DNA from: Posidonia oceanica
Lineage: Eukaryota; Streptophyta; Magnoliopsida; Alismatales; Posidoniaceae
Reading direction: 5' to 3'
Length of the DNA: 64,000 bases
Assembly: GCA_037176725.1 (NCBI GenBank)
Contig: JAZBRS010000060.1
Span: forward strand, 59,858,001 to 59,922,000
In this document: positions 44,405 through 56,100 of the stretch, piece after piece
Numbering within the stretch: position 1 is the stretch's first letter
Layout: each line of letters begins with the position of its first letter
Program-made: the position numbers and the translations under genes
Notes under the pieces: model-generated
What the model was told of the DNA's origin: nothing
The model's database searches: none
What the model saw: the letters and a program-made list of their open reading frames with translations, nothing else

Positions 44405-47230
44405 CTATCCTCTCGGTATATAAGCGCGAAACTTATCAATTTTCATTTCCTTTGCGATCGATAGGTCCAAAACCTATCCTTCAAGTCAATATGTCCGAAA
44501 CATATCACTTTCCATTTCCTTTGCTGACGATAGGTCCAAAACCTATCCTTCCGGTCCAAAAGTCCGAAACTTATCACTTTTCGTCTCCCTTGTAGTCGAT
44601 ATGTCCGAAACCTATCCTTCTTATCGATAAGTCCGAAACTTATCACTTTTCTTTTCCGTTGCGGTCGATAGGTCCGAAACCTGTCCTTCCTGTCGATAAG
44701 TCAGAAACTTATCACTTTTCTTTTCCTTTGTGGTCGATAGGTACGAAACCTATACTTCCAGTCGATAAGTCCGAAACCTATCACTTTTCTTTTCCATTGC
44801 GGTCGATTGGTCCAAAACCTATCCTTACGAACGATAAGTCCGTAACTTATCACTTTTCTTTTCCTTTGCGGTCGATAGTTCCGAAACCTTTCCTTCCGGT
44901 CGATATGTCCAAAACTTATCACTTTTCTTTTCCTTTGCTGTCGATAGGTCCGAAACCAATCCTTCCAGTCGATAAGTCTGAAACTTAACACTATTCTTTT
45001 CCTTTGCGGTCGATATGTCCGAAACATATCACTTTTCCTTTCCTATGCGGTCGATTGGTCTGAAACCTATCCTTCCAGTCAATAAGTCCGAAACTCATCA
45101 CTTTTCTTTTCCTTTGCGGTCGATAGGTCAGAATTCTATCCTTCCGGTCCAAAGCCTATACTTCCGGTCGATAAGTCCGCAACTTATCACTTTTCTTTCC
45201 TTTGCAGTCGATTGCTCCGAAACCTAACCTTCTGGTCGATAAGTCCAAAACTTATCACTATCCACTTCCTTTGAGGTCGATAGGTCCGGAACCTATCCTT
45301 CCAGTCGATAACTCCGAAGCTTATCACTTTTCTTTTCCTTTGCAGCCGATCGATCCGAAACCTAACCTTCCGGTCGATAAGTCCGAAACTTATCACTTTT
45401 CTTTTCCTTTTCGGTGGATAGGTCCGAAACCTATCCCACCGGTCCATAAGTCCGAAACTTGTCACTTTTCTTTCCTTTACGGTCGAAAAGTTCGAAACCT
45501 TTCCATCCGGTCGATAAGTTCGAAACTTACCACTTTTCTTTTCCTTTGCGGTCGATAGGTCCGAAACCTTTCCTTCCCGTAGATAAGAACCGAAACTAAT
45601 TACTTTACTTTTCCTTTGCGGTCGATAGGTTCGAAACATATCCTTCCCGTCGAAAAGTCAGAAACTTGTTACTTTTCTTTCCTTTGCGGTCGATAGCTCC
45701 GAAACCTATCCATCCGGTCGATAAGTCCGAAACTTATCACTTTTCTTTTTCTTTATGGTAAAAAGGTCCGAAACGTATCCTTCCGGTTGATAAGTCTGAA
45801 ACTTGTCACATTTCTTTTCCTTTGCGGTTGACCAGTCCGAAACCTATCCTTCCAGTCGATAAGTCCGAAACTTATCGCTTTTCTTTTCCTTGGCGGTCGA
45901 TTGGTCCGAAACCTATCCTTCCGGTCGATAAGTTCGAAACTAATCACTTTTCATTACCTTTCGGTCGATAGGTCCGAAACCTATCCTTCCGGTCGATAAG
46001 TTCGAAACTTATCACTTTTCTTTTCCTTTGCGATCGATAGTTCCGAAACCTATTCTTCCAATCGATTAGTCCGAAACTTATCACTTTTGTTTTCCTTTGC
46101 GACCTATAGGTCCGAAACCTATCCTTCGGGTCGATAAGTCTGAAACATATCACTTTTCTTTTCCTTTGTAGTTGATTGGTCTGAAACCTATCCTTCCGGT
46201 CGTTAAGTCCGAAACTTATCACCTTTCTTTTCCAGTGCGGTCGGTAGGTCAGAAACCTATCCATCTGGTCGTTAAGTCCGAAACTTCTCAATTTTCTTTT
46301 CCTTTTCGGTCGATAGGTCAGAAACCTGTCCTACCATTTGATAAGTCTGAAACTTATCGCTTTACTTTTCCTTTGCGGTCGATAGGTCTGAAACCTAACC
46401 TTCCAATCGATAAGTCTGAAACTTATCACATTTCTTTCCTTTGCGGTCGATAGGTCTGAAACCTATCCATTAGGTCGTTAAGTCCAAAATTTATCACTCT
46501 TCTTTTCCTTTACGGTCGATAGGTATGAAACCTATCCTTTCGGTATTTAAGTCTGAAACTAATCACTTTTCAATACCATTGTAGTCGATAGGTCCGAAAC
46601 CTATCCTTCCAATCGATAAGTCAGAAACTTATCACATTCCTTTTCCATTGCGGTCCATAGGTCCGAATCCTCTCCTTCTGGTCGATTAGTCTGAAACTTA
46701 TCACTTTTCTTTTCATTTATGGTCGATAGGTCCGAAACCTATCCTTCCGGTCGATAAGTCCGAAACTTGTCACCTTTCTTTTCCATTGCGGTCGACAGGT
46801 CCGAAACCAATTCTTCCGGTCGTTAAGTCCGAAACTTATCACTTTTCTTTTCCTTTACGGACGATAGGTCCGAAACCTATCCATCCATTCAATAAGTCTG
46901 AAACTTTTCACTTTTCATTTCCTTTGCGGTAGATATGTCCGAAACCTATCCTCCCGGTCGATAAGTACGAAACTTATCACTTTTCATTTCCTTTGCGGTC
47001 GATAGGTCCAAAACCAATCCTTCCTGTCGAAAAGTCCGAAACTTATCACTTTTCTATTCCATTGCGGTTGATAGGTCCGAAACCTATCCTTCTAGTCAAT
47101 AAGTCCGAAACTTAACACTTTCCTTTTCCTTTGCGGTCGATAGGTCCGAAACATATCCTTTCGGTCTTTCTGTCCGAAACTAATCACTTTTCATTACCTC
47201 TCCGGTCGGTTGGTCCGAAACCAATCCTTC
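44405..47230 (+). repeat. Large duplicated block inside the satellite, copy 2
   Basis: Counterpart of 34261-37400. The bases at 44405-44409 (CTATC) and onward match the flank right after element 2, so this block shows the target site before insertion. Confidence 0.7.
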
Positions 47231-47399
47231 CGGTCAATAAGTCCGAAACTAATCAACTTTCTTTTCCATTGTGGCCGATAGGTCCGAAACCAATCCTTCC
47301 GGTCGTTATGTCCGAAACTTATCACTTTTCTTTTCCTTCGCAGATGATAGGTCCGAAACGTATCCATCCGTTTGATAAGTCTGTAACCTATCCCTTTCT

Positions 47400-49900
47400 T
47401 TTCCTTCGCGGTCGATAGGTTGGAAACCTATCCTCCCGGTCGATAAATCCGAAACTTATCACTTTCCATTTCCTTTGCGGTCGATAGGTCCGAAACCTAT
47501 CCTTCCGGTCCAAAAGTCCGAAACTTATCACTTTTCGTCTCCTTTGCAGTCGATATGTCCGAAACCTATCCTTCTTATCGATAAGTCCGAAACTTATCAC
47601 TTTTCGTTTCCTTTGCGATCGATAGGTCCGAAACCTGTCCTTCCTGTCGATAAGTCAGAAACTTAACACTTTTCTTTTCCTTTGCGGTCGATAGGTCCGA
47701 AACCTATCCTTCCGGTCGATAAGTCCGAAACTTATCACTTTTCTTTTCCTTTGCGGTCGATTAGTCCGAAACTTATCACTTTTCTTTTCCTTTGCGGTCG
47801 ATAGTTCCGAAACTTATCACTTTTCTTTTCCTTTGCTGTCGATAGGTCCGAAACCTATCCTTCCCGTCGATAAGTCTGAAACTTAACACTTTTCTTTTCC
47901 TTTGCGATCGATATGTCCGAAACTTATCACTTTCCTTTTCCTATGCGGTCGATTGGTCTGAAACCTATCCTTCCAGTCGATAAGTCCGAAACTCATCACT
48001 TTTCTTTTCCTTTGCGATCGATAGGCCAGAAATCTATCCTTCTGGTCCAAAGCCTATACTTCCGGTCGATAAGTCTGAAACCTATCACTTTTCTTTCCTT
48101 TGCGGTAGATTGGTCCGAAACCTAACCTTCGGTCGATAAGTCCAAAACTTATCACTATCCATTTCCTTCGTGGTCGTTAGGCCCGAAAACTATCCTTCCT
48201 ATCGATAACTCCGAAACTTTTCACTTTTCTTTTCCATTGCGGTCGATCGATCTGAAACCTAACCTTCCGGTCGATAAGTCCGAAACTTATCACTTTTCTT
48301 TTCCTTTGCGGTGGATAGGTTCGAAACCTATCCCACTGGTCCATAAGTCTGAAACTTATCACTTTTCTTTCCTTTACGGTCGATAGGTTCGAAACCTTCC
48401 CTTCCGGTCGATAAGTTCGAAACTTATCACTTTTCTTTTCCGTTGCTGTCGATAGGTCCGAAACCCTTCCTTCCCGTCGATAAGAACCGAAACTATTTAA
48501 TTTACTTTTCCGTTGCTGTCGATAGGTTCGAAACATATCCTTCCCGTCGAAAAGACAGAAACTTATAACTTTTCTTTCCTTTACGGTCGATAGCTCCGAA
48601 ACCTATCCATCCGATCGATAAGTCCGAAACTTATCACTTGTCTTTATCTTTACGGTAAATAGGTCCGAAACCTATCCTACCGGTCGATAAGTCTGAAACT
48701 TGTCACATTTCTTTTCCATTCCGGTTGATAGGTCCGAAACCTATCCTTCCGATCGATAAGTCCGAAACTTATCGCTTTTCTTTTCCTTTGTGGTCGATAG
48801 GTTCGAAACATATCCTTTCGGTCTTTAAGTCCGAAACAAATCACTTTTAAATACCTTTCCGGTCGATAGGTCCGAAACCTATCCTTCCGGTCGATAAGTT
48901 CGAAACTTATCACTTTTCGTTTCCTTTGTGATCAATAGGTCCGAAACCTATTCTTCCAATCGATAAGTCTGAAACTTATCACTTTTGTTTTCCTTTGCGA
49001 TTGATAGGTCCGAAACCAATCCTTCGGGTCGATAAGTCTATAACTTATCACTTTTCTTTTCCTTTGTCGTTGATTGGTCCGAAACCTATCCTTCCAGCCG
49101 ATAAGTCCGAAACATATCACCATTCTTTTCCTGTGCGGTCGGTTGGTCCGAAACCAATCCAACCGGTCGTTAAGTCCGAAACTTCTCACTTTTCTTTTCC
49201 TTTGCGGTCGATAGGTGTAAAACCTATCCTTCCGTTCGATAAGTCTGAAACATATCACTTTCTTTTCCTTTGCGGTCGATAGGTCGGAAACCTATCCTCC
49301 CGGTCGATACGTCTGAAACATATCACTTTTCATTTCCGTTGCGGTCGATTGGTCGAAAACCTATCCGTGAAGTCGATATGTCCGAAACTTTACACTTTCC
49401 ATTTCCTTTGCGGTCGATAGGTCCGAAACCTATCCTTCCAGTCCATAAGTCCAAAACTTATCACTTTTCTTTTCCTTTGCTGTAGATAGGTCCGAGACCT
49501 ATCCTTCCGACCGATAAGTCCGAAACTTATCACTTTTCTTTTCCTTTGCGTTCGATAGGTCCGAAACCTGCCCTTCTTGTCGATAAGTCAGAAACTTATC
49601 ACTTTCCTTTTCCCTCGCGGTCGATAGGTCCGAATCCTATCCATCCTGTCAAAAAGTCCTAAACCTACAACTTTTCTTTTTCATTGTGGTAAATAGGTCC
49701 GAAACCTATCCTGCCAGTCGATAAGTCCGAAACTGATCACTTTTCATTTCCTTTGCGGTCGATAGGTCCAAAACCTATCCATCCAGTCGATAAGTTTGAA
49801 ACTTATCACATTTCCTTCCTTTGCGATCGATAGGTCTGAAACCTATCCTTCCGGTCGATAAGTCCGAAACTTTTCACTTTTCTTTTCCTTCGCGGTCGAT
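47400..49900 (+). repeat. Large duplicated block inside the satellite, copy 3
   Basis: Shares the unusual monomer with CCAAAGCCTATACTTCC (about 48048) with 45150 and 35006, and follows the same order of variants as copies 1 and 2. Confidence 0.65.
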
Positions 49901-52900
49901 AGGTTTGAAACCAATCCTTCTGGTCGACAAGTCCAAAACTTACCACTTTTCTTTTCCTTTGCGATCGATAGGTCCGAGGCCTGTCGTTGCGGTTGATAAG
50001 TCCGAAACTTGTCACTTTTCTTTTCCATTGCGGTCGATCGGTCCGAAACCTATCCTTCTGATTGATAAGTCTGAAACTTATCACTTTTCTTTCCTTTGCG
50101 GTCGATAGGTCCGATGCCTATTGTTCTGGTCGATAAGTCTGAAACTTGTAACTTTTCATTTCCTTTGCGGTTGATAGGTCCGAAACCTATCCTTCTGGTC
50201 AATAAGTCCGAAACTTATCACTTTTCTTTTCCTTTGCGGTCGATAGGTCCGAAACCTATCCTATCGGTCAATAAGTGCGAAACTTATCACTTTCCTTTTC
50301 CTTTGCTGTCGATAGGTCCGAAACCTTTCCTTCCGATCGATAAGTCCGAAACCTATCACTTTTCTTTTCCTTTGCGGTCGATAGGTCCGAATCCTATCCT
50401 ACCGGTCAATAAGTCCAAAACTTATCACTTTCCCTTTCCTTTGCTGTCGATAGGTCTGAAACCTTTCCTTCCGGTCGATAAGTTCGAAACTTATCACTTT
50501 TCTTTTCCTTTGCGGTCGATAGGTCCATAACCTAGCCTCTCGGTCGATAAGTCCAAAACTTATCAATTTTCATTTCCTTTGCCAACGATAGGCCCGAAAC
50601 CTATCCTTCCAGTCGATAAGTCAGAAACATATCACTTTTCATTTCCATTGCAGTTGATAGGTCCGAAACCTATCATTCTGGTCGATAAGTCTGAGACTTC
50701 TCACTTTTCTTTTCCTTCAAGGTCGATAGGTCCGAATCATAACCGTCCGGTCGAAAAGTCCGAAACTTATCACTTTTCTTTTCTTTTGCAGTCGATATGT
50801 CCGAAACCTATCTTTCCGGTCGATAAGTCCGAAACTTATCACTTTTCTTTTCCTTTGCAGTCGATAGGTCCGAAACCTATCCTTCCGGTCGATATGTCCG
50901 AAACTTATCACTTTTCCTTTCCTTAGTCGTCGATAGCTCCAAAAACTATCCTCCCGGTCGATAAGTCCTAAACTTATCACTTTTCATTTCCTTTGCGTTC
51001 TACAGGCCCGAAACCTTTCCGTCCGGTCGATAGGTCTAAAACTTATCACTTTTCATTTCCTTTGCGGTCAATAGGTCCGAAACCAATCCTTCCGGTCGAC
51101 CAGTCTGAAACTTATCACTTTTCTTTTCCTTCGTGGTCGATAGGTCAGAAACCAATCCTTCTGGTCGATAAGTCTGAAACTTATCACTTTTCTTTTCCTA
51201 TGTGGTCGATAGATCCAAAACCTATCCTTCTGATCGATAAGTCCGAAACATATTACTTTTCTTTTCCTTTGCGGTCGATAGGTCCGAAACCTATCCTTCC
51301 GATCGATAAGTCTGAAACTTATCACTTTTCTTTCCTTTGCGGACGATAGGTCTGAAACCTATCCATCCGGTCGATATGTCCGAAACATATCACTTTTCTT
51401 TTCCTTTGCAGTCGATAGGTTCGAAACCTATCCTTTCGGTCTTCATGTCCGAAACTAATCACTTTTCATTACCTTTGCAGTCGATAGGTCCGAAACCTAT
51501 CCTTCCGGTCGATAAGTTCGAAACTTATCACTTTTCTATTCCTTTGCGGTCGATAGGTCCGAAACCTGTCCCTTCAATCGATATGTCCGAAACTTATCAC
51601 TTTTCTTTTCCTTTGCGGTCGATAGGTCCGAAACCGATCCTCCTGGTCGATATGTCTGAAGCATATCGCTTTTCTTTTCCTTTGTGGTTGATCGGTCCGA
51701 AACCTATCCTTCCTGTCGGTAAGTCCGAAACTTATCACTTATCTTTTCCATTGCGGTCGATAGGTCCGAAACCTATCTTTCCGTTCGTTAAGTCCGAAAC
51801 ATATCACTTTACTTTTCCTTTGCGATCGATTGGTCCGAAACCTATCCTTCCGTTCGATAAGTCTAAACTTATCACTTTTCTTTTCCTTTGCTGTTGATAG
51901 GTCGGAAACCAATCCTCCGCGTCGATAAAAGCGAAACATATCACTTTTCATTTCCGTTGCCGTCGATAGGTCAAAAACCTATCCTTCCAGTCGATATGAA
52001 CGAAACTTATCACTTTTCATTTCCTTTGCGGTTGATTGGTCTAAAACCTATCCTTCTGGTCGATAAGTCCGAATGTTATCTCTTTTCCTTTCTTTTGCTT
52101 TCGATTGGTCTGAAACCTATCCTTCCGATCGATAAGTCTAAAACTTATCACCTTTCTTTTCCATTGCGGTCGATAGGTCCGAAACCTGTCCTTCCGGTCA
52201 ATAAGTCTGAAACATATCACTTTTCTTTTCCTTAGCGGTCGATAGGTCCGAAAACTATCCTTCCAGTCGATAAGTCCGAAACTTATCACAATTCTTTTCC
52301 TTTGCAGTCGATAGGTCTGAAACCTATTTTTCCGATCGATAAGTCCGAAATTTCTCACTTTTCTTTTCCTTCCCGTCGAAAAGACCGAAACTAATCACTT
52401 TTCATTTCCTTTGCGGTCGATAGGTCCGAAACATATCCTTCCCGTTGGAAAGTCTGAAACATATAACTTTTCTTTCCTTTACGGTCGATAGGTCTGAAAC
52501 CTGTCCTTCCGGTCGATAAGTATGAAACTTTTCACTTTTCTTTTTCTTTGCGGTAAATAGGTCCGAAACCTACCCTACCGGTCGATAAGTCCGAAACTTA
52601 TCCCTTTTCATTTCCTTTACGGTCGATAGGTCCAAAACCTATCCATCCAGTCGATAAGTCTAAAACTTATCACATTTCTTTCCTTTGTGGTCGATAGGTC
52701 AGAAACCTATCCTTCCGGGCGATAAGTCCGAAACTTATCACTGTAATTTCCCTTTACGGTCGATTGGTCCGAAACCTATCCATCCGGTCGATAAGTCTGA
52801 AACTTATCACTTTACTTTTTCGATGCAGTCGATAGGTTCGAAACCAATCCTTCCGGTCAATAAATCTGAAACTTATCACTTTTCTTTTCCATTGTGGTCG

Positions 52901-53106
52901 ATAGGTCCGCAACCTATCCTTCCGGTCAATTAGTCCGAAACTTTTCACTTTTCTTTTCCTTTGCGGTCGATAGGTCCGAAACCTTTCCTCCCAGTCGATA
53001 AGTCCTATACTTATCAATTTTCATTTCCTTTGTCTTCGATAGGCCCGAAACCTATCCTTCGGGTCGATAAGTCTGAAACTTATCACTTTTCACTTACTTT
53101 GCGGTT

Positions 53107-53111
53107 GATAG
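53107..53111. other. Target-site duplication of the solo LTR, left (GATAG)
   Basis: GATAG directly before TGTTGACACC. The same five bases follow the LTR at 58848-58852. Joining the flanks restores a normal satellite monomer. Confidence 0.95.
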
Positions 53112-56100
53112 TGTTGACACCCCATCTTGGCAGGCCTGGACCCTTGGAGCCCTCTTGGTGATTGCTGGATCAAACCCCTAACCAAACCCTAGCCCTAATC
53201 CTCCTCTCTACCCTTCAAAATCAGCCTGTCTTGGCCCAGACCTTTACCCCCCTTCCCAACCTCAAAACCTAACCAAAATCCATAGGAAAACCCACCACCA
53301 TCCACCCAACAAACCTACCCAAAAACCTAGAAATTTCCAAACCTAACCCATTCCCAAAAACCATAGAAAACCTAGGTGAAACTACCCTTTTTCTACACCT
53401 TGAAACCCCTCCAAAACCTCCTTAGAATCAAACCAAAACTTTAGAACCAACACTTCAAACCCTAGACTACCCACTCACCAATTCTCACCCCATTCCAAGA
53501 CCATTAAGACCCTCTTTCACCCAAATTATCCTTTTCTCTCTCCGGGATTATCGTTTTCTCTCTCCTCTCTCTCTCTCCTGATTATCATCTCTCTCTTCAT
53601 CCCTTTCTTATCCTTCTTCTGGTCTGGCTGTGGGCCCCTCTGTGCTTCTATCCTTCCTCTATCTTATCCCTATTTTTACTTTATTTTTAACACTTTTTCT
53701 GAATTTTAAAAAATTGTTTTCCTCCAACCTATCCCTTTTCCTTTTATCTCCCTCTTTTTTCCATTTCTTTCCTCCTTCTCTTTTCCTTTTCTCCCCTTTG
53801 CAAAAATCCACAAAAACCCATGAAAATCTGTAAAATCTCAAAACACAAAAGAAGCAAATCCGAACCCTAAGAAAAACAATTAAAAAATGTTAAACAAGCA
53901 ATTAACAACTTAAACTTAACTAAAGCAAGCTAAAAAGAAAACCAAACATGCAAACTAAAAAATGCAAAACAAACCAAAAGAAAACACTGAAAAATCTAGG
54001 AAAAAACTAAAATGAGATCTAAACTCACCAAAAGTAAAAACCCCACTAAAAGAATTAAAAAGCAAACCCTAAAGAGAAGAATTAAAAATCAAACACTAAA
54101 ACAAGTAATTAAAGAAGGCAAAAGACTTAACCTAATAAACATGAGAAAAAAAGTTAAAAACTTAATTAAAAAAAAAAAAGAGAGAGAAGAGAAAAACACA
54201 TCTGAAAGACTTGAAAACACTCTATCAAACCAGAAAAACCCAACCAAAAACTTCAAAAAAAAATCAATAAATAAAAATCAAAACATAACTTAAAAGACTT
54301 AAAAAGGAAGAAACCCTAAGAAGACTAAAACTTAAAAACCTAAAACCAACCCTGATTAATACGAAATTAAATCCTAAAAAATCCTAATCAATATCCTAAG
54401 TGTCCAACAAGGGAAATACAATTTTTAAAATAATTTAAAAAGGGTTTAACAAACATTTAATCAAGTGAAAACCAATTAAAAGCAAAACCAAAACCCTAAA
54501 ACCCTAATCAAGCCCAAAACACATTAATCAACTCAAAATGACCATTAAAAATCTTAATTAAAATCCTAATCTACAGCAAAACTCTTCTAATATTTTTATT
54601 TATTTTTAGTTTATTTTTACCTATTTTATTTTCCCATTCTACCCTCTCTTTCTTTCTTACTTTTCTTTTCCATTCTTTCCTTTTTTTACTGGGCTCAATC
54701 CAGCCCGTTTCCTTTTTCATTTATTTCTTTGTTTTTTCCTTCAGCCCGCACGGTCCGGCCCACGCCCCTCCGTCTTCCTCCTTCTCCTTCTGCAGATTTT
54801 TTCTGCATTTCTTCCCGCGAGCGGCCGGCTACAGAATTCCCTCCTCCATTCGAAATTCAAGCCTCCATCACTTCAATCCACAGAGCTCGCCGCCCCTCCT
54901 TCCTCTCCGCGGCTTTTCCGGAGCTGGTCGCCCTGTCCCCTCTGCTGCAGTGATCGCCGGCCGAGTTTGAATTCTCAGCTCGCGCCCAGCAGCAGCGGCT
55001 CCTCATTCATAAGCCTCCCGTCCTCCCTTCAATCCAGAAGGCCAGACAGACCAGTGCAGAACCAATGTGAGCAACCTTCACCTTCAGAGCGAACCAGAGA
55101 GTGAGAGAGCAATCCCCAAAACCAGAATTTCCAACTTCTTCCCCACCAGCCACTCCTTCCTCTTCTTCTCTGTCTCCTCCACTTCCAGAAGAGAGAGTGA
55201 CCAGAGAGAGCGGTTTGGGAGTCACCTTGACATCCCGGAGAGAGACTTCAATCCCCCAGCCTCCTCCACCCAATTCCCTTCCCTTCTTCTGCCAAAATCT
55301 TCTGCAGAACCTCTTCTCTCTTTTCCAGTAACCCAATTCCTTTCCCAGCCTCCATTCTTCTCCCCTTTGCTTCCCCAATCTCACCCAACACCAGACCTTC
55401 ATCCTCCACCATCCCATTGCCTTTCCGCTGCCCGGAACCACCCCAAATCACCTGAAGACCACCTGAAGCTCCAACTGTAAACCCAATCTGATCCTCTCAC
55501 AATTCCCTCTACTCCAGCTCACCGCCTTCTCCCAAACTTCATCCAGAGACTCACTGGACCTCCACCTTCTCAAAACACCAACCATCAAACCCAGCCACTC
55601 ACCACAGACCAAGAACAGCACAGCAAACACCTGTGTCACCTCCAGACCCAAAATCAGCCCGACTCTCAAACTCTCTCCTCACTCTCCAGAAAAATCCTCC
55701 AATCATCCAACCCCACTCGCCAGACTTCCAGCAATCCCCCGGAGCACTCCATCCAGCCTGAGGAGCAGCAAACACCCTCCCCGACCTCCGGCAGCATTCT
55801 GAGAACCCAAAAGTGCCGAATCCTCACCCGAGCTGTAGAGCTTCGGTCCGATCGATCAGGAAGCACCGGAGGGATGTTCTGAGGCAGCTCCAACCTTCGC
55901 GAGTGACGGACGACGCCCGCAGCGACCGGACGGCCTCCACCGGCGACTTCTGAAGCCACCGACGTCGGGAGGGCGACTCAGACGCAAAAAAAGGTAAACC
56001 TTTCTTCCCTTAGCTTCCTCTTCCTTCCCTCTTGCTTCTCCGGCCTTTAGACTAGGATTTCCGGTCTTCCTGCTCTGTCCTCGACTCGCCGGTCAGTTCT

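Larger units (their letters stand above)
34261..53111 (+). repeat. 69-bp satellite array, left block (about 273 monomers)
   Basis: The monomer is 41 + 28 bp. The 41-bp part has GGTCGATAAGTCC, its inverted arm ACTTATC and a tract ACTTTTCTTTTCCTTTGC. The 28-bp part has GGTCGATAGGTCC and arm ACCTATC, then CTTCC. Each part is a 7-bp hairpin with a CCGAA loop (GATAAGT/ACTTATC and GATAGGT/ACCTATC). A short crossing CGG/CCG pair is kept in many monomers (for example 47713-47715 with 47725-47727). Monomers differ by several substitutions each. Because 69 is 3 x 23, many frames stay open on both strands; these are not genes. Confidence 0.97.

Noticed and set aside
34261..53111. Functional centromere
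   Set aside because: The array type and retroelement content fit pericentromeric DNA, but sequence alone cannot show centromeric histone binding.
34280..53161. Dozens of open frames in the satellite, on both strands, coding 23-residue repeats
   Set aside because: The period of 69 bp is a multiple of three, so a frame without a stop in one monomer stays open for many. Both strands are open at once, stops appear wherever monomers vary, and there is no start context or domain.
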